Below, piece by piece: positions 1-6,749 of a stretch of DNA of 24,240 nucleotides. The notes beneath the pieces were generated by a model that had not been told where the DNA came from, did not search any database, and was given only the letters and a program-made list of their open reading frames with translations. Both the position numbers and the translations under genes were made by a program. The stretch spans positions 1-24,240 of the forward strand of contig CAZEGV010000043.1 in assembly GCA_964511645.1 (NCBI GenBank), in the 5' to 3' direction. How positions within the stretch are numbered: position 1 is the first letter of the stretch; each line of letters starts with the position of its first letter. This stretch comes from CAZEGV01 sp964511645. GTDB taxonomy: Bacteria; Bacteroidota; Bacteroidia; Cytophagales; JAAEPT01.

Positions 1-79
1 GAGAGTGTAAAAACAAACAGGATAAATGACTTATCTTATAGTTAAGATGGTATAATTACGATATTTTTTAACGAAGAGA
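1..79 (-). repeat. Interspersed repeat, copy 1 (runs off the left edge)
   Basis: This is the end of a repeat found twice more in the window (10541-10661 and 24085-24190). Shared marks are TTAACGAAGAGA at 68-79, preceded by a T-rich run, and the submotif TTATAGTTAAGATGGTATAATT near 35-56. That submotif matches the inner terminal motif of the 10.5 kb copy. Reading leftward, a weaker match (TCATTTATCCTG against TCATTTTTCCTCG) continues, so the copy probably extends beyond base 1. It has the same orientation as the 24 kb copy and lies just beyond the 3' end of rnc. No coding potential is seen. The alignment was made by eye. Confidence 0.6.
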
Positions 80-82
80 AGT

Positions 83-125
83 AAAAAAAAGTCTAATACG
101 ACACCTCGGGATTCCTAAGCCGTAT
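83..125 (-). terminator. Probable terminator of acpP-fabF-rnc
   Basis: On the minus strand, 9 bases past the rnc stop, an imperfect hairpin forms between 125 and 96. The outer stem is ATACGG with TCGTAT and the inner stem CTTAGG with CCGAGG, around an AATC loop. Five bases later comes a run of eight T. The stem has a bulge and one mismatch, so efficiency is uncertain. It lies at the edge of repeat copy 1. Confidence 0.5.
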
Positions 126-133
126 AAAAAATA

Positions 134-832
134 TTAATCCTGAATTCCTAAAACTGTGATGGCTTTTTTTGCAGCCGCCTGTTCTGCTTTTTTCTTATTA
201 TTGTTACAGCCTTCAGCTATTAATTCATTGTCTAATAGAAGCTCAGCAGTAAACATCTTTTTGTTTTTACCCTCGTCTACCTGAGAAATGGTAAAACTGA
301 TTTTCTTTTGTTGTTTTTGAGCCCACTCTAGTATGGTGCTTTTATAATTAGTGTTATTATTAACAAGATCATCCATATCTATATAATGATATATCATATT
401 GCCTACGATATATTTCTTAGTGAACTCATACCCTCTATCTAAGTATATAGCCCCAATAAAAGCCTCTAAAGCATTTCCGTATAGAGACCCAGTTCTTGAT
501 ACTGACTTCTTATCGTAATCAATAAGATTATGAATACCCATTCGCATAGCGATACGGTTCAATGATTCTCTTTTTACGATTCTAGACCTTATTTCTGTCA
601 AAAATCCCTCATCTTTAAATGGGAATTTTTTAAATAAAAATTCAGCAACCACAGACCCTAGTATAGCATCGCCTAAATACTCTAATCGTTCATTTGAATC
701 ACCTTTTACAGACGTATGCCGAAAAGAAATTTTATAAAGTTCTAAGTTTTTGGGACGTTTACCAATTATTCCTTTGAGTGTACTGGAAAAAAGAAAGTCT
801 TGATCATTTTTAGATTTATTAAATATCCTCAT
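134..832 (-). CDS. rnc: Ribonuclease III
   Basis: Endoribonuclease that cuts double-stranded RNA in rRNA precursor processing and mRNA turnover, acting as a cytoplasmic dimer. The family signature NERLEYLGDAIL is at about residues 47-58. Its acidic residues E48, E51 and D55 (counting from the ATG at 832) match the first metal-binding cluster. The second cluster reads GNALEAFIGA, with Asn where E. coli has Asp114 and Glu where it has Glu117. From memory this Asn is usual in flavobacterial RNase III. A double-stranded-RNA-binding domain fills about residues 161-230. The reading frame is open to a TTG at 838, but the ATG at 832 gives a natural start (MRIFNKSK) and is preferred. It is the last gene of acpP-fabF-rnc, about 30 bases after fabF. 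Identification is secure; the start is less so. Confidence 0.95.
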   Translation of the reverse strand: MRIFNKSKNDQDFLFSSTLKGIIGKRPKNLELYKISFRHTSVKGDSNERLEYLGDAILGSVVAEFLFKKFPFKDEGFLTEIRSRIVKRESLNRIAMRMGIHNLIDYDKKSVSRTGSLYGNALEAFIGAIYLDRGYEFTKKYIVGNMIYHYIDMDDLVNNNTNYKSTILEWAQKQQKKISFTISQVDEGKNKKMFTAELLLDNELIAEGCNNNKKKAEQAAAKKAITVLGIQD

Positions 833-863
833 GAACAAGACTTTGATATAATTAAGAATAAAA

Positions 864-2117
864 TTATTCTTCTATTTTTTTAAAAATAACAGATGCATTG
901 TGACCACCAAAACCAAATGTATTACTTAGAGCCGCTCTAACTTCTCGTTTTTGAGGCTTACCAAATGTAAAGTTTAGTCTAGGATCAAATGATTCATCAT
1001 CTGTAAAGTGATTAATTGTAGGTGGAATAATCTGATGTTTGATAGACATTACAGCAGCAATAGCTTCCACAGCTCCAGCAGCACCTAATAAGTGGCCAGT
1101 CATGGATTTTGTAGAGCTAATGTTTAGCTTGTAAGCACTTTCTCCAAACACTTTTTGCACAGCTTTTACTTCAGCAGTATCTCCTAGTGGAGTAGATGTA
1201 CCATGTACATTCACATAATCCACTTCATCAGCAGACATCTCAGCATCTTCTAGTGCATTTTTCATCACATTATAAGCACCTAATCCTTCTGGATGTGGAG
1301 CAGTAAGATGATGAGCATCAGCAGACATTCCTCCACCAACTACCTCCGCATATATTTTAGCACCACGAGCTTTTGCATGCTCGTATTCTTCTAGTATCAA
1401 ACAAGCGGCACCTTCACCCATAATAAAACCATCTCTGTCCTTATCAAAAGGTCTAGAAGCAGTTTTTGGGTCATCATTTCTTTCAGACAAAGCTTTCATA
1501 GCATTAAATCCAGCAATTCCAGCCGCAGTAATTGCTGCCTCAGAACCACCTGATACAATAGCATCGGCTTTCCCTAATCGAATATAAGTGAATGCATCGA
1601 TAATAGCATTAGTAGATGAAGCACAAGCAGAAACGGTAGAGAAGTTAGGACCTCTAAACCCATGTTTCATTGAAATGTGTCCAGCACTGATATCGATAAT
1701 CATTTTAGGAATAAAAAAAGGATTAAATCGTGGCGTACCGTCTCCAGTAGCATAATTAGTAACCTCTTCTTCAAAGACTTTAATCCCACCTATTCCTGCT
1801 CCCCAAATAACACCTATTCGGTCAGGGTTTGCAGTTTCAATAGATAGATTAGCGTCTTGGATAGCTTCGTCCGAAGCTTTCATAGCAAATTGAGCAAAAG
1901 GATCCATTTTACGTGCTTCTTTACGACCGAGATAATCGGCAGCATCAAAGTTTTTTACTTCACACGCAAACTTAGTCTTATGCTTACTTGCATCAAAGTT
2001 TGTGATAGGGGCAGCACCACTTACACCGTTTAGCAAACCATTCCAGTACTCGTCTAGACTGTTGCCAATAGGTGTAAGTGCACCCATCCCTGTAACAACT
2101 ACTCTTTTTAACTTCAT
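864..2117 (-). CDS. fabF: Beta-ketoacyl-ACP synthase II
   Basis: Condensing enzyme of type II fatty-acid synthesis: it joins malonyl-ACP to a growing acyl-ACP, releasing CO2. The 417-residue length is normal for KAS II. The thiolase-fold active site is complete: the nucleophile Cys165 in STVSACASST, His305 in VNVHGTSTPLGD, Lys337 and His342 in STKSMTGHLLGAAGA. The C-terminal glycine-rich stretch NTFGFGGHN is also typical. The start ATG at 2117 gives MKLKRVVVTGMG, the usual N-terminus. It lies 40 bases after acpP, its substrate carrier, and upstream of rnc, an order common in Bacteroidota and in many other bacteria. A small hairpin sits in the acpP-fabF gap. It could in principle be FabB, but the length and acpP linkage favour FabF. 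Confidence 0.97.
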   Translation of the reverse strand: MKLKRVVVTGMGALTPIGNSLDEYWNGLLNGVSGAAPITNFDASKHKTKFACEVKNFDAADYLGRKEARKMDPFAQFAMKASDEAIQDANLSIETANPDRIGVIWGAGIGGIKVFEEEVTNYATGDGTPRFNPFFIPKMIIDISAGHISMKHGFRGPNFSTVSACASSTNAIIDAFTYIRLGKADAIVSGGSEAAITAAGIAGFNAMKALSERNDDPKTASRPFDKDRDGFIMGEGAACLILEEYEHAKARGAKIYAEVVGGGMSADAHHLTAPHPEGLGAYNVMKNALEDAEMSADEVDYVNVHGTSTPLGDTAEVKAVQKVFGESAYKLNISSTKSMTGHLLGAAGAVEAIAAVMSIKHQIIPPTINHFTDDESFDPRLNFTFGKPQKREVRAALSNTFGFGGHNASVIFKKIEE

Positions 2118-2139
2118 AAAGTTATTTTTAAGTTGTTAT

Positions 2140-2155
2140 TAAGGTATAAACCTTA
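2140..2155 (-). other. Intercistronic hairpin between acpP and fabF
   Basis: A perfect 6-bp stem TAAGGT/ACCTTA with a 4-base loop lies two bases after the acpP stop codon and about 22 bases before the fabF start. There is no T-run, so it is not a classic terminator. It could protect the 3' end of a short acpP transcript or lower read-through into fabF. The role is inferred; only the inverted repeat is seen. Confidence 0.4.
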
Positions 2156-2157
2156 GT

Positions 2158-2394
2158 TTACTTTACGTTTTTTTCAAGATAAGTGATAGCATCACCAACT
2201 GTAGCGATATTTTCAGCTTGTTCGTCAGGAATAGAAATATTAAATTCTTTTTCGAATTCCATGATAAGCTCAACAGTATCAAGAGAGTCAGCACCAAGGT
2301 CAGCAGTGAATCCAGCTTCAGCAGTTACTTCTGATTCTTCAACACCTAATTTATCAATGATGATTCCTTTTACTTTTTCTGCAATTTCAGACAT
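2158..2394 (-). CDS. acpP: Acyl carrier protein
   Basis: Small acidic carrier that holds growing acyl chains on a 4'-phosphopantetheine arm during fatty-acid synthesis. The 78-residue length is typical. The attachment site is Ser37 in LGADSLDTVELIMEFEKEF, the hallmark DSL motif at the start of helix II. The protein is rich in Asp and Glu, as expected. It is the first gene of acpP-fabF-rnc and has its own promoter (about 2424-2454), giving a short leader of about 22 bases. An open frame on the opposite strand over the same bases is only its shadow. Confidence 0.98.
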   Translation of the reverse strand: MSEIAEKVKGIIIDKLGVEESEVTAEAGFTADLGADSLDTVELIMEFEKEFNISIPDEQAENIATVGDAITYLEKNVK

Positions 2395-2423
2395 TTTGTA
2401 TTTTGTTTGATTATTAATGGATG

Positions 2424-2454
2424 CAAAGAAAACTATTTTTTATAAAAACACAAA
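2424..2454 (-). promoter_or_regulatory. Promoter of acpP-fabF-rnc (Bacteroidota type)
   Basis: Read on the minus strand, TTTG (2454-2451) is followed after exactly 19 bases by TTTCTTTG (2431-2424). This matches the Bacteroidota -33/-7 pattern (TTTG, TAnnTTTG) with one mismatch in the -7 box. Transcription would start near 2417, about 22 bases before the acpP ATG. Confidence 0.55.
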
Positions 2455-2601
2455 TATTTTCGAGTTTAGATAACCTATTTTACCTAAATGTGAATAAAAT
2501 CAGGAAGAATACAGTCCTTTAGTATGAATTTCCTTTTATTACGGACGTTTATTTTTTGTAAAAAAAGTCTTTTATAAAGGGATGGAAAATCAGAATAATA
2601 G

Positions 2602-2609
2602 TACCTTTG
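2602..2609 (+). promoter_or_regulatory. -7 promoter element for the IPExxxVDY-pyk operon
   Basis: TACCTTTG is a perfect match to the Bacteroidota -7 consensus TAnnTTTG, 18 bases before the ATG at 2628. No convincing TTG is seen at the -33 distance. The box contains the TTG at 2607 that would otherwise extend the downstream frame, so translation from that TTG is unlikely. Confidence 0.5.
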
Positions 2610-2627
2610 AAAGAGATAAACTTACCC

Positions 2628-3062
2628 ATGGCAAATTTAGTTTTAGACGTATCGTATGAAGATGATTTCATGATCTATGGAATTGTAGCGGCTGTACGAG
2701 ATTATAAATTAGCTTGGGGAATTAACAATTGTTTAAACCTAGATCTTAAAAGAGGAGAGGAAGTAAATCTTTATGAAGGACAAAAAAACAAGAAATGTAT
2801 TTGCTCTTGTTATTGTCATGAGACAGAATTGTATGATTTTACATTGATTCAGAACAAATCGATGGATTTTTTTCAAGTTTCTAAACCTTATTTGCTTCCA
2901 GAGTTGAAAGAATACGATTACTTTCTTAAGTTTGGGGGGCAATCTGATATATACACTAAAGAGTATGTGAGGAAAAAGCTATCAAACGTCCTCGTTATTA
3001 CTTATATAAAGGAGATTGATTTGGACAAAATAAAAGAAAAAGAAAATTTATTAATTATTTGA
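2628..3062 (+). CDS. IPExxxVDY family protein (function unknown)
   Basis: A 144-residue cytoplasmic protein resembling the small flavobacterial family named for its IPExxxVDY motif, typically found beside pyk. Here the motif is the variant LPELKEYDYFLKF at residues 90-102. The N-terminal pattern (VSYEDDFMIYGIVAAVRDYKLAWGIN) and the C-terminus ending in IKEKENLLII also fit. The open frame reaches a TTG at 2607, but that codon lies inside the -7 promoter box, so the ATG at 2628 (MANLVLDV) is chosen. An odd feature is a CxCxCxCH run at residues 57-64, which I do not recall in relatives. It ends 15 bases before pyk and is probably co-transcribed with it. No enzymatic function is known to me; linkage to pyk is the only functional hint. 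Confidence 0.8.
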   Translation: MANLVLDVSYEDDFMIYGIVAAVRDYKLAWGINNCLNLDLKRGEEVNLYEGQKNKKCICSCYCHETELYDFTLIQNKSMDFFQVSKPYLLPELKEYDYFLKFGGQSDIYTKEYVRKKLSNVLVITYIKEIDLDKIKEKENLLII

Positions 3063-3077
3063 ATTAACCTGATACAA

Positions 3078-4505
3078 ATGAACACTATTAAGAAAAAAGT
3101 AAAAATCATTGCAACTATTGGTCCTGCTAGTAGAACGAAAGAAAAAATTTGGGAATTACATCAAGCTGGAGCCAATATTTTTAGAATGAATTTTTCACAT
3201 GGTGATCATAGTGACCATATTCAAGTAATTAATTGGGTAAGAGATTTAAATAAGGAGCATAACACTAATATTTGTTTACTTCAAGATTTACAAGGGCCTA
3301 AAATTCGTACAAATAAAATTGAAAACGATGGTGTTGAAATCAAATCAGGTGAGATAATTACAATTGAATCTGGTGATTTTGAAGGAAGTGCTTCTCGTAT
3401 TAGTACTACTTATAAGACTATTGCACAAGATGTGAAGAAGGGTGACCCTATCATGATTGATGATGGTAACTTAGAGCTTTGTGTTGAAAGCACTGACGGA
3501 TCAAAAGTAATTGCTAGAGTTGTTTTTGGTGGTATACTTAAATCCAGAAAAGGAATTAACCTACCAAGTACTATTATTTCTGAGCCTTCTCTTACTGAAA
3601 AAGATCATAAAGATTTATTATTCGGTATTGAGCAAGATGTAGATTGGATTGCATTGTCTTTTGTGCGTTCAGCACAAGATATTATTGATTTAAAAGAAAT
3701 TATTAAGTCAAAAGGAAAAGACATTAAAGTAATTTCGAAGGTCGAAAAACCAGAAGCTATTGAAAATATGGATGAGATTATTGAAGCTACAGATGCTTTG
3801 ATGGTTGCCCGTGGAGATTTAGGTGTAGAGATTGATATGGCTAAAGTACCATTGATTCAAAAAGAATTAATTGAAAAGTGTAATAAAGCGAAGAAACCAG
3901 TAATCGTAGCTACTCAAATGCTTGAGAGTATGATTACTAACCCTCGTCCTACTAGAGCAGAAACAAACGATGTAGCAAATGCTATAATGGATGGAGCTGA
4001 TGTAGTGATGTTGTCTGGAGAATCTGCGGCTGGGTTATATCCTAACGAAGCTGTTTCTGCAATGTGTCGTATCATCCAAGAAGTAGAAGCAAATACAGAT
4101 AAGATTTATAATAAAAACTACGGTGTAATTAGTAGTGAAGATACATCTGTAAATGAGGCTGTGATATCAAGTGCTTGTCAACTAGCTGAAAGAACTGGTG
4201 CAAGAGCAATAGTAGGAATGACAGAATCAGGGTTTACAGCTTACTCTATTGCTAAACATAGACCGAAGGCAGACATCTATGTGTTTACAAATAATAAAGC
4301 TTTATTGACACGCCTGAACTTGATTTGGGGTGTTACAGCATTTTATTATGATAAAGAGTCTAACGCAGAAGATACAATCACTGAAGTAAGAGATTTTTTG
4401 AAAAAGAAAGGGTTCTTATCTTCTGGAGATATTATTGTAAGTACTTTGGCTTTGCCAAGCTGGAAAAATAATAAAACAAATATGCTTAAATTGAGCGAAG
4501 TATAG
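3078..4505 (+). CDS. pyk: Pyruvate kinase
   Basis: Last step of glycolysis: phosphoenolpyruvate + ADP gives pyruvate + ATP. At 475 residues it has the normal bacterial length. The beta/alpha barrel starts with KIIATIGPAS. FRMNFSHGDH (residues 35-44) supplies Arg and the monovalent-cation ligands. The active-site signature IKVISKVEKPEAI (about 216-228) contains the catalytic Lys221 and metal ligand Glu223, with Asp247 in ARGDLGVE. The stretch VATQMLESMITNPRPTRAE is at about 277-295. The C-terminal domain is present but short on regulatory features. It is second in a two-gene operon with the IPExxxVDY gene and is followed by a strong terminator. Confidence 0.98.
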   Translation: MNTIKKKVKIIATIGPASRTKEKIWELHQAGANIFRMNFSHGDHSDHIQVINWVRDLNKEHNTNICLLQDLQGPKIRTNKIENDGVEIKSGEIITIESGDFEGSASRISTTYKTIAQDVKKGDPIMIDDGNLELCVESTDGSKVIARVVFGGILKSRKGINLPSTIISEPSLTEKDHKDLLFGIEQDVDWIALSFVRSAQDIIDLKEIIKSKGKDIKVISKVEKPEAIENMDEIIEATDALMVARGDLGVEIDMAKVPLIQKELIEKCNKAKKPVIVATQMLESMITNPRPTRAETNDVANAIMDGADVVMLSGESAAGLYPNEAVSAMCRIIQEVEANTDKIYNKNYGVISSEDTSVNEAVISSACQLAERTGARAIVGMTESGFTAYSIAKHRPKADIYVFTNNKALLTRLNLIWGVTAFYYDKESNAEDTITEVRDFLKKKGFLSSGDIIVSTLALPSWKNNKTNMLKLSEV

Positions 4506-4531
4506 TCTTTATACAAAACTATAAGTCATAT

Positions 4532-4569
4532 AAATGTCCGATACTAATCATCAGTATCGGACATTTTTT
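4532..4569 (+). terminator. Rho-independent terminator after pyk
   Basis: A perfect 14-bp stem (4532-4545 with 4553-4566), around a 7-base loop, runs directly into T residues up to 4569. It contains GTCCGATACT and its complement. It lies 27 bases after the pyk stop and is the clearest terminator in the window. Confidence 0.93.
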
Positions 4570-4604
4570 GTTTATGAAAACAAATTATTTTACATTGTGT
4601 AAAA
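4567..4604 (+). promoter_or_regulatory. Candidate promoter and palindromic operator before the M42 peptidase gene
   Basis: TTTG at 4567-4570, in the tail of the pyk terminator, is followed after 19-20 bases by TACATTG (4591-4597), a near match to the -7 box. Overlapping this box is a perfect inverted repeat TTTTACA-TTG-TGTAAAA (4588-4604). A palindrome over a -7 element is a plausible repressor site. Both calls are inferred from sequence only. Confidence 0.35.
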
Positions 4605-4624
4605 GATTAAAGTGATGAACCAAA

Positions 4625-5680
4625 ATGAATATAAGCTTACTAAAGAAAATTTGCGAAACTCCGGGTGCACCTGGGTATGAGATTGAAATCAGGAATCTTA
4701 TTTTACAAGAGTTAAAAGGAATTAATTCTAACGTAGAATTAGATAATATGGGTAATATTATCGTAAAGATAGAAGGGAGGCTACCAAAAGGTAAGAGAAA
4801 AAAAATAATGGCAGCAGCTCACATGGATGAGATTGGCTTTATTGTAACCCATATTGACGATAAAGGTTTTTTGAGATTTCATACTTTAGGAGGTTTTGAT
4901 CCTAAGACATTAACAGCACAACGAGTAATCGTACACGGAAATAAAAAGCTTGTAGGGGTAATGGGGAGTAAACCCATTCATGTGATGACGGCAGAAGAAC
5001 GCACAAAAAGTGTAAAAATCACAGATTTTTTTATTGATTTAGGAATGCCTAAAAAAGAAGTTGAGAAGTACATTAACATAGGTAACCCCATAACGAGGGA
5101 TAGAGAACTTATAGAAATGGGAGATTGTATTAATTGTAAATCTCTTGATAATAGAATTTCTGTTTACTTATTGTTAGAGGTATTAAGAAATTTTAAAAAA
5201 GAAAGTATAGATCATGATTTTTATGCAGTATTTACTGTACAAGAAGAGGTAGGTCTACGTGGTGCTTCTGTAGCTACTCATAGCATTAATCCTGATTTTG
5301 GTTTTGGAGTGGATACTACAATAGCCTTTGATGTACCAGGTGCAGCTAAGCATGAGTACATTACAGCTTTAGGAGAAGGGGTAGCCATCAAAATTATGGA
5401 CTCTTCTACTATTTCGGATTATAGAATGGTAGAGTTTCTAAAACAAACAGCAGAAAAAGAAAAAATAAAGTGGCAACCAGAGATACTGACAGCTGGCGGT
5501 ACAGATACGGCAAGTGTACAACGTAGTGGTAAAAATGGATCAATTGCAGGAGCTATTTCTATTCCTACTCGTCACATTCACCAAGTGATAGAGATGGTGA
5601 ATAAAGAAGATGTAAAGGCTGGTGTAGATTTACTTGTAGCTGCGATAAAAGGAATTTCTAAATATAACTGGTCGTTTTAG
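4625..5680 (+). CDS. M42 family metallo-aminopeptidase
   Basis: Cytoplasmic di-metal aminopeptidase of the M42 family (glutamyl aminopeptidase / FrvX / TET type), which trims peptides from the N-terminus and usually forms large dodecamers. The 351-residue length is typical. Ligands are recognisable in order: His66 and Asp68 in AAAHMDEIG, Asp175 in KSLDNR, the catalytic Glu207 and ligand Glu208 in TVQEEVGLRGA, Asp230 in FGVDTT, and His319 in TRHIHQ. GGTDTASVQ and IPTRHIH are classic M42 signatures. There is no signal peptide. The stop codon is one base before the next ATG, so it is very likely translated together with the prenyl synthase; the functional link is unclear. The exact substrate preference cannot be read from sequence. 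Confidence 0.92.
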   Translation: MNISLLKKICETPGAPGYEIEIRNLILQELKGINSNVELDNMGNIIVKIEGRLPKGKRKKIMAAAHMDEIGFIVTHIDDKGFLRFHTLGGFDPKTLTAQRVIVHGNKKLVGVMGSKPIHVMTAEERTKSVKITDFFIDLGMPKKEVEKYINIGNPITRDRELIEMGDCINCKSLDNRISVYLLLEVLRNFKKESIDHDFYAVFTVQEEVGLRGASVATHSINPDFGFGVDTTIAFDVPGAAKHEYITALGEGVAIKIMDSSTISDYRMVEFLKQTAEKEKIKWQPEILTAGGTDTASVQRSGKNGSIAGAISIPTRHIHQVIEMVNKEDVKAGVDLLVAAIKGISKYNWSF

Positions 5681-5681
5681 C

Positions 5682-6656
5682 ATGAGTATGAAATTAGTAG
5701 ATATACAAGCACCTATTACTTATGATATGGCAGATTTTGAATCTACCTTTCGTACTTCTATGCGTACTAATGTAATGCTCTTAGATAAAATCATGCATTA
5801 TATAGTAAAGCGTAAGGGGAAGCAAATGCGTCCTATGTTTGTGTTTTTATCGGCTAACTTAACAGGCAAGACTAATGAGGTTACTCATAGAGGAGCAGCA
5901 CTAATAGAATTATTACATACAGCGACTTTGGTACACGATGACGTAGTAGATGATTCTAATTATAGGAGAGGCTTCTTTTCTGTGAATGCTTTATGGAAAA
6001 ACAAAATTGCTGTTTTAGTTGGAGATTACTTATTGTCTAAGGGACTTTTATTAGCTATCGAAAATGAAGATTTTCATTCTCTTAAGATAGTGTCAAAAGC
6101 AGTAAAAGAGATGAGTGAAGGAGAGTTACTTCAAATCGAAAAAGCTCGAAAATTAGACATTACAGAAGAGGTGTATTTTGATGTAATCCGTCAGAAAACG
6201 GCATCGCTTATAGCTTCTTGTTGTGCGGTAGGGGTAGCCTCTACTACTGATGATAAAAATTTGATAGATAAGGCTTACCAGTTTGGTCAAGATGTAGGGA
6301 TTGCTTTTCAGATTAAAGATGATTTGTTTGATTACGGGGCTCAAGATATTGGAAAGCCTGTAGGAATTGATATTAAGGAAAAAAAGATGACTTTACCCTT
6401 AATCTACGCATTAACTGAAGCGAGTAAAAAACAGCAACGACATATTCGTAATTTGATTAAGAATAAGAGCCATAAAAGAGAGGCTGTAAAGGAAGTAATC
6501 GCTTTTGTGAAAGCAAGTAGTGGGTTGGATTATACTCAGAAAAAAATGAATGAGTATTTGAACAAAGCATTGACAGCAATTGAGGGCTTTCCAGCTTCAG
6601 AGTCTAGAGAAAGCTTAATTGGTTTGTTGCATTATACGATTTCCCGAAAAAAATAA
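5682..6656 (+). CDS. Polyprenyl diphosphate synthase (trans type)
   Basis: Class I trans-prenyltransferase that extends an allylic diphosphate with isopentenyl diphosphate units. Both aspartate-rich motifs are intact: DDVVD at residues 86-90 in LVHDDVVDDS and DDLFD at 213-217 in QIKDDLFDYG. The GKQMRP substrate-binding stretch is at 46-51. The length (324 residues) suits a long-chain enzyme. Flavobacteria generally make menaquinone-6, so a hexaprenyl product for the quinone side chain is a reasonable inference, but chain length is not proven by sequence. The start ATG at 5682 follows the M42 stop by one base; an ATG at 5688 is also possible. A small hairpin with a T-run (6689-6709) follows. 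Confidence 0.93.
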   Translation: MSMKLVDIQAPITYDMADFESTFRTSMRTNVMLLDKIMHYIVKRKGKQMRPMFVFLSANLTGKTNEVTHRGAALIELLHTATLVHDDVVDDSNYRRGFFSVNALWKNKIAVLVGDYLLSKGLLLAIENEDFHSLKIVSKAVKEMSEGELLQIEKARKLDITEEVYFDVIRQKTASLIASCCAVGVASTTDDKNLIDKAYQFGQDVGIAFQIKDDLFDYGAQDIGKPVGIDIKEKKMTLPLIYALTEASKKQQRHIRNLIKNKSHKREAVKEVIAFVKASSGLDYTQKKMNEYLNKALTAIEGFPASESRESLIGLLHYTISRKK

Positions 6657-6688
6657 ATCTTCATATGTAAAAAAACATATATTTTCAG

Positions 6689-6709
6689 AGCTTCTTAAGC
6701 TATTTTTTT
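6689..6709 (+). terminator. Weak terminator after the prenyl synthase gene
   Basis: The 5-bp stem AGCTT/AAGCT with a 3-base loop is followed by A and seven T (6703-6709). A second AT-only hairpin (ATATGT/ACATAT) lies just upstream. The stem is short and the efficiency uncertain. Confidence 0.45.
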
Positions 6710-6749
6710 GTAAAATAGTTATTATTAACTAACCTAACAACTATAAGTC

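Noticed and set aside
469..471. Asn in place of a catalytic Asp in RNase III (GNALEAF)
   Set aside because: From memory this substitution is normal in flavobacterial RNase III, so it is not a sign of inactivation.
2183..2410. 75-codon plus-strand frame opposite acpP
   Set aside because: It lies opposite the certain acpP gene, is rich in Ser from the complement of acidic codons, and has no family features.
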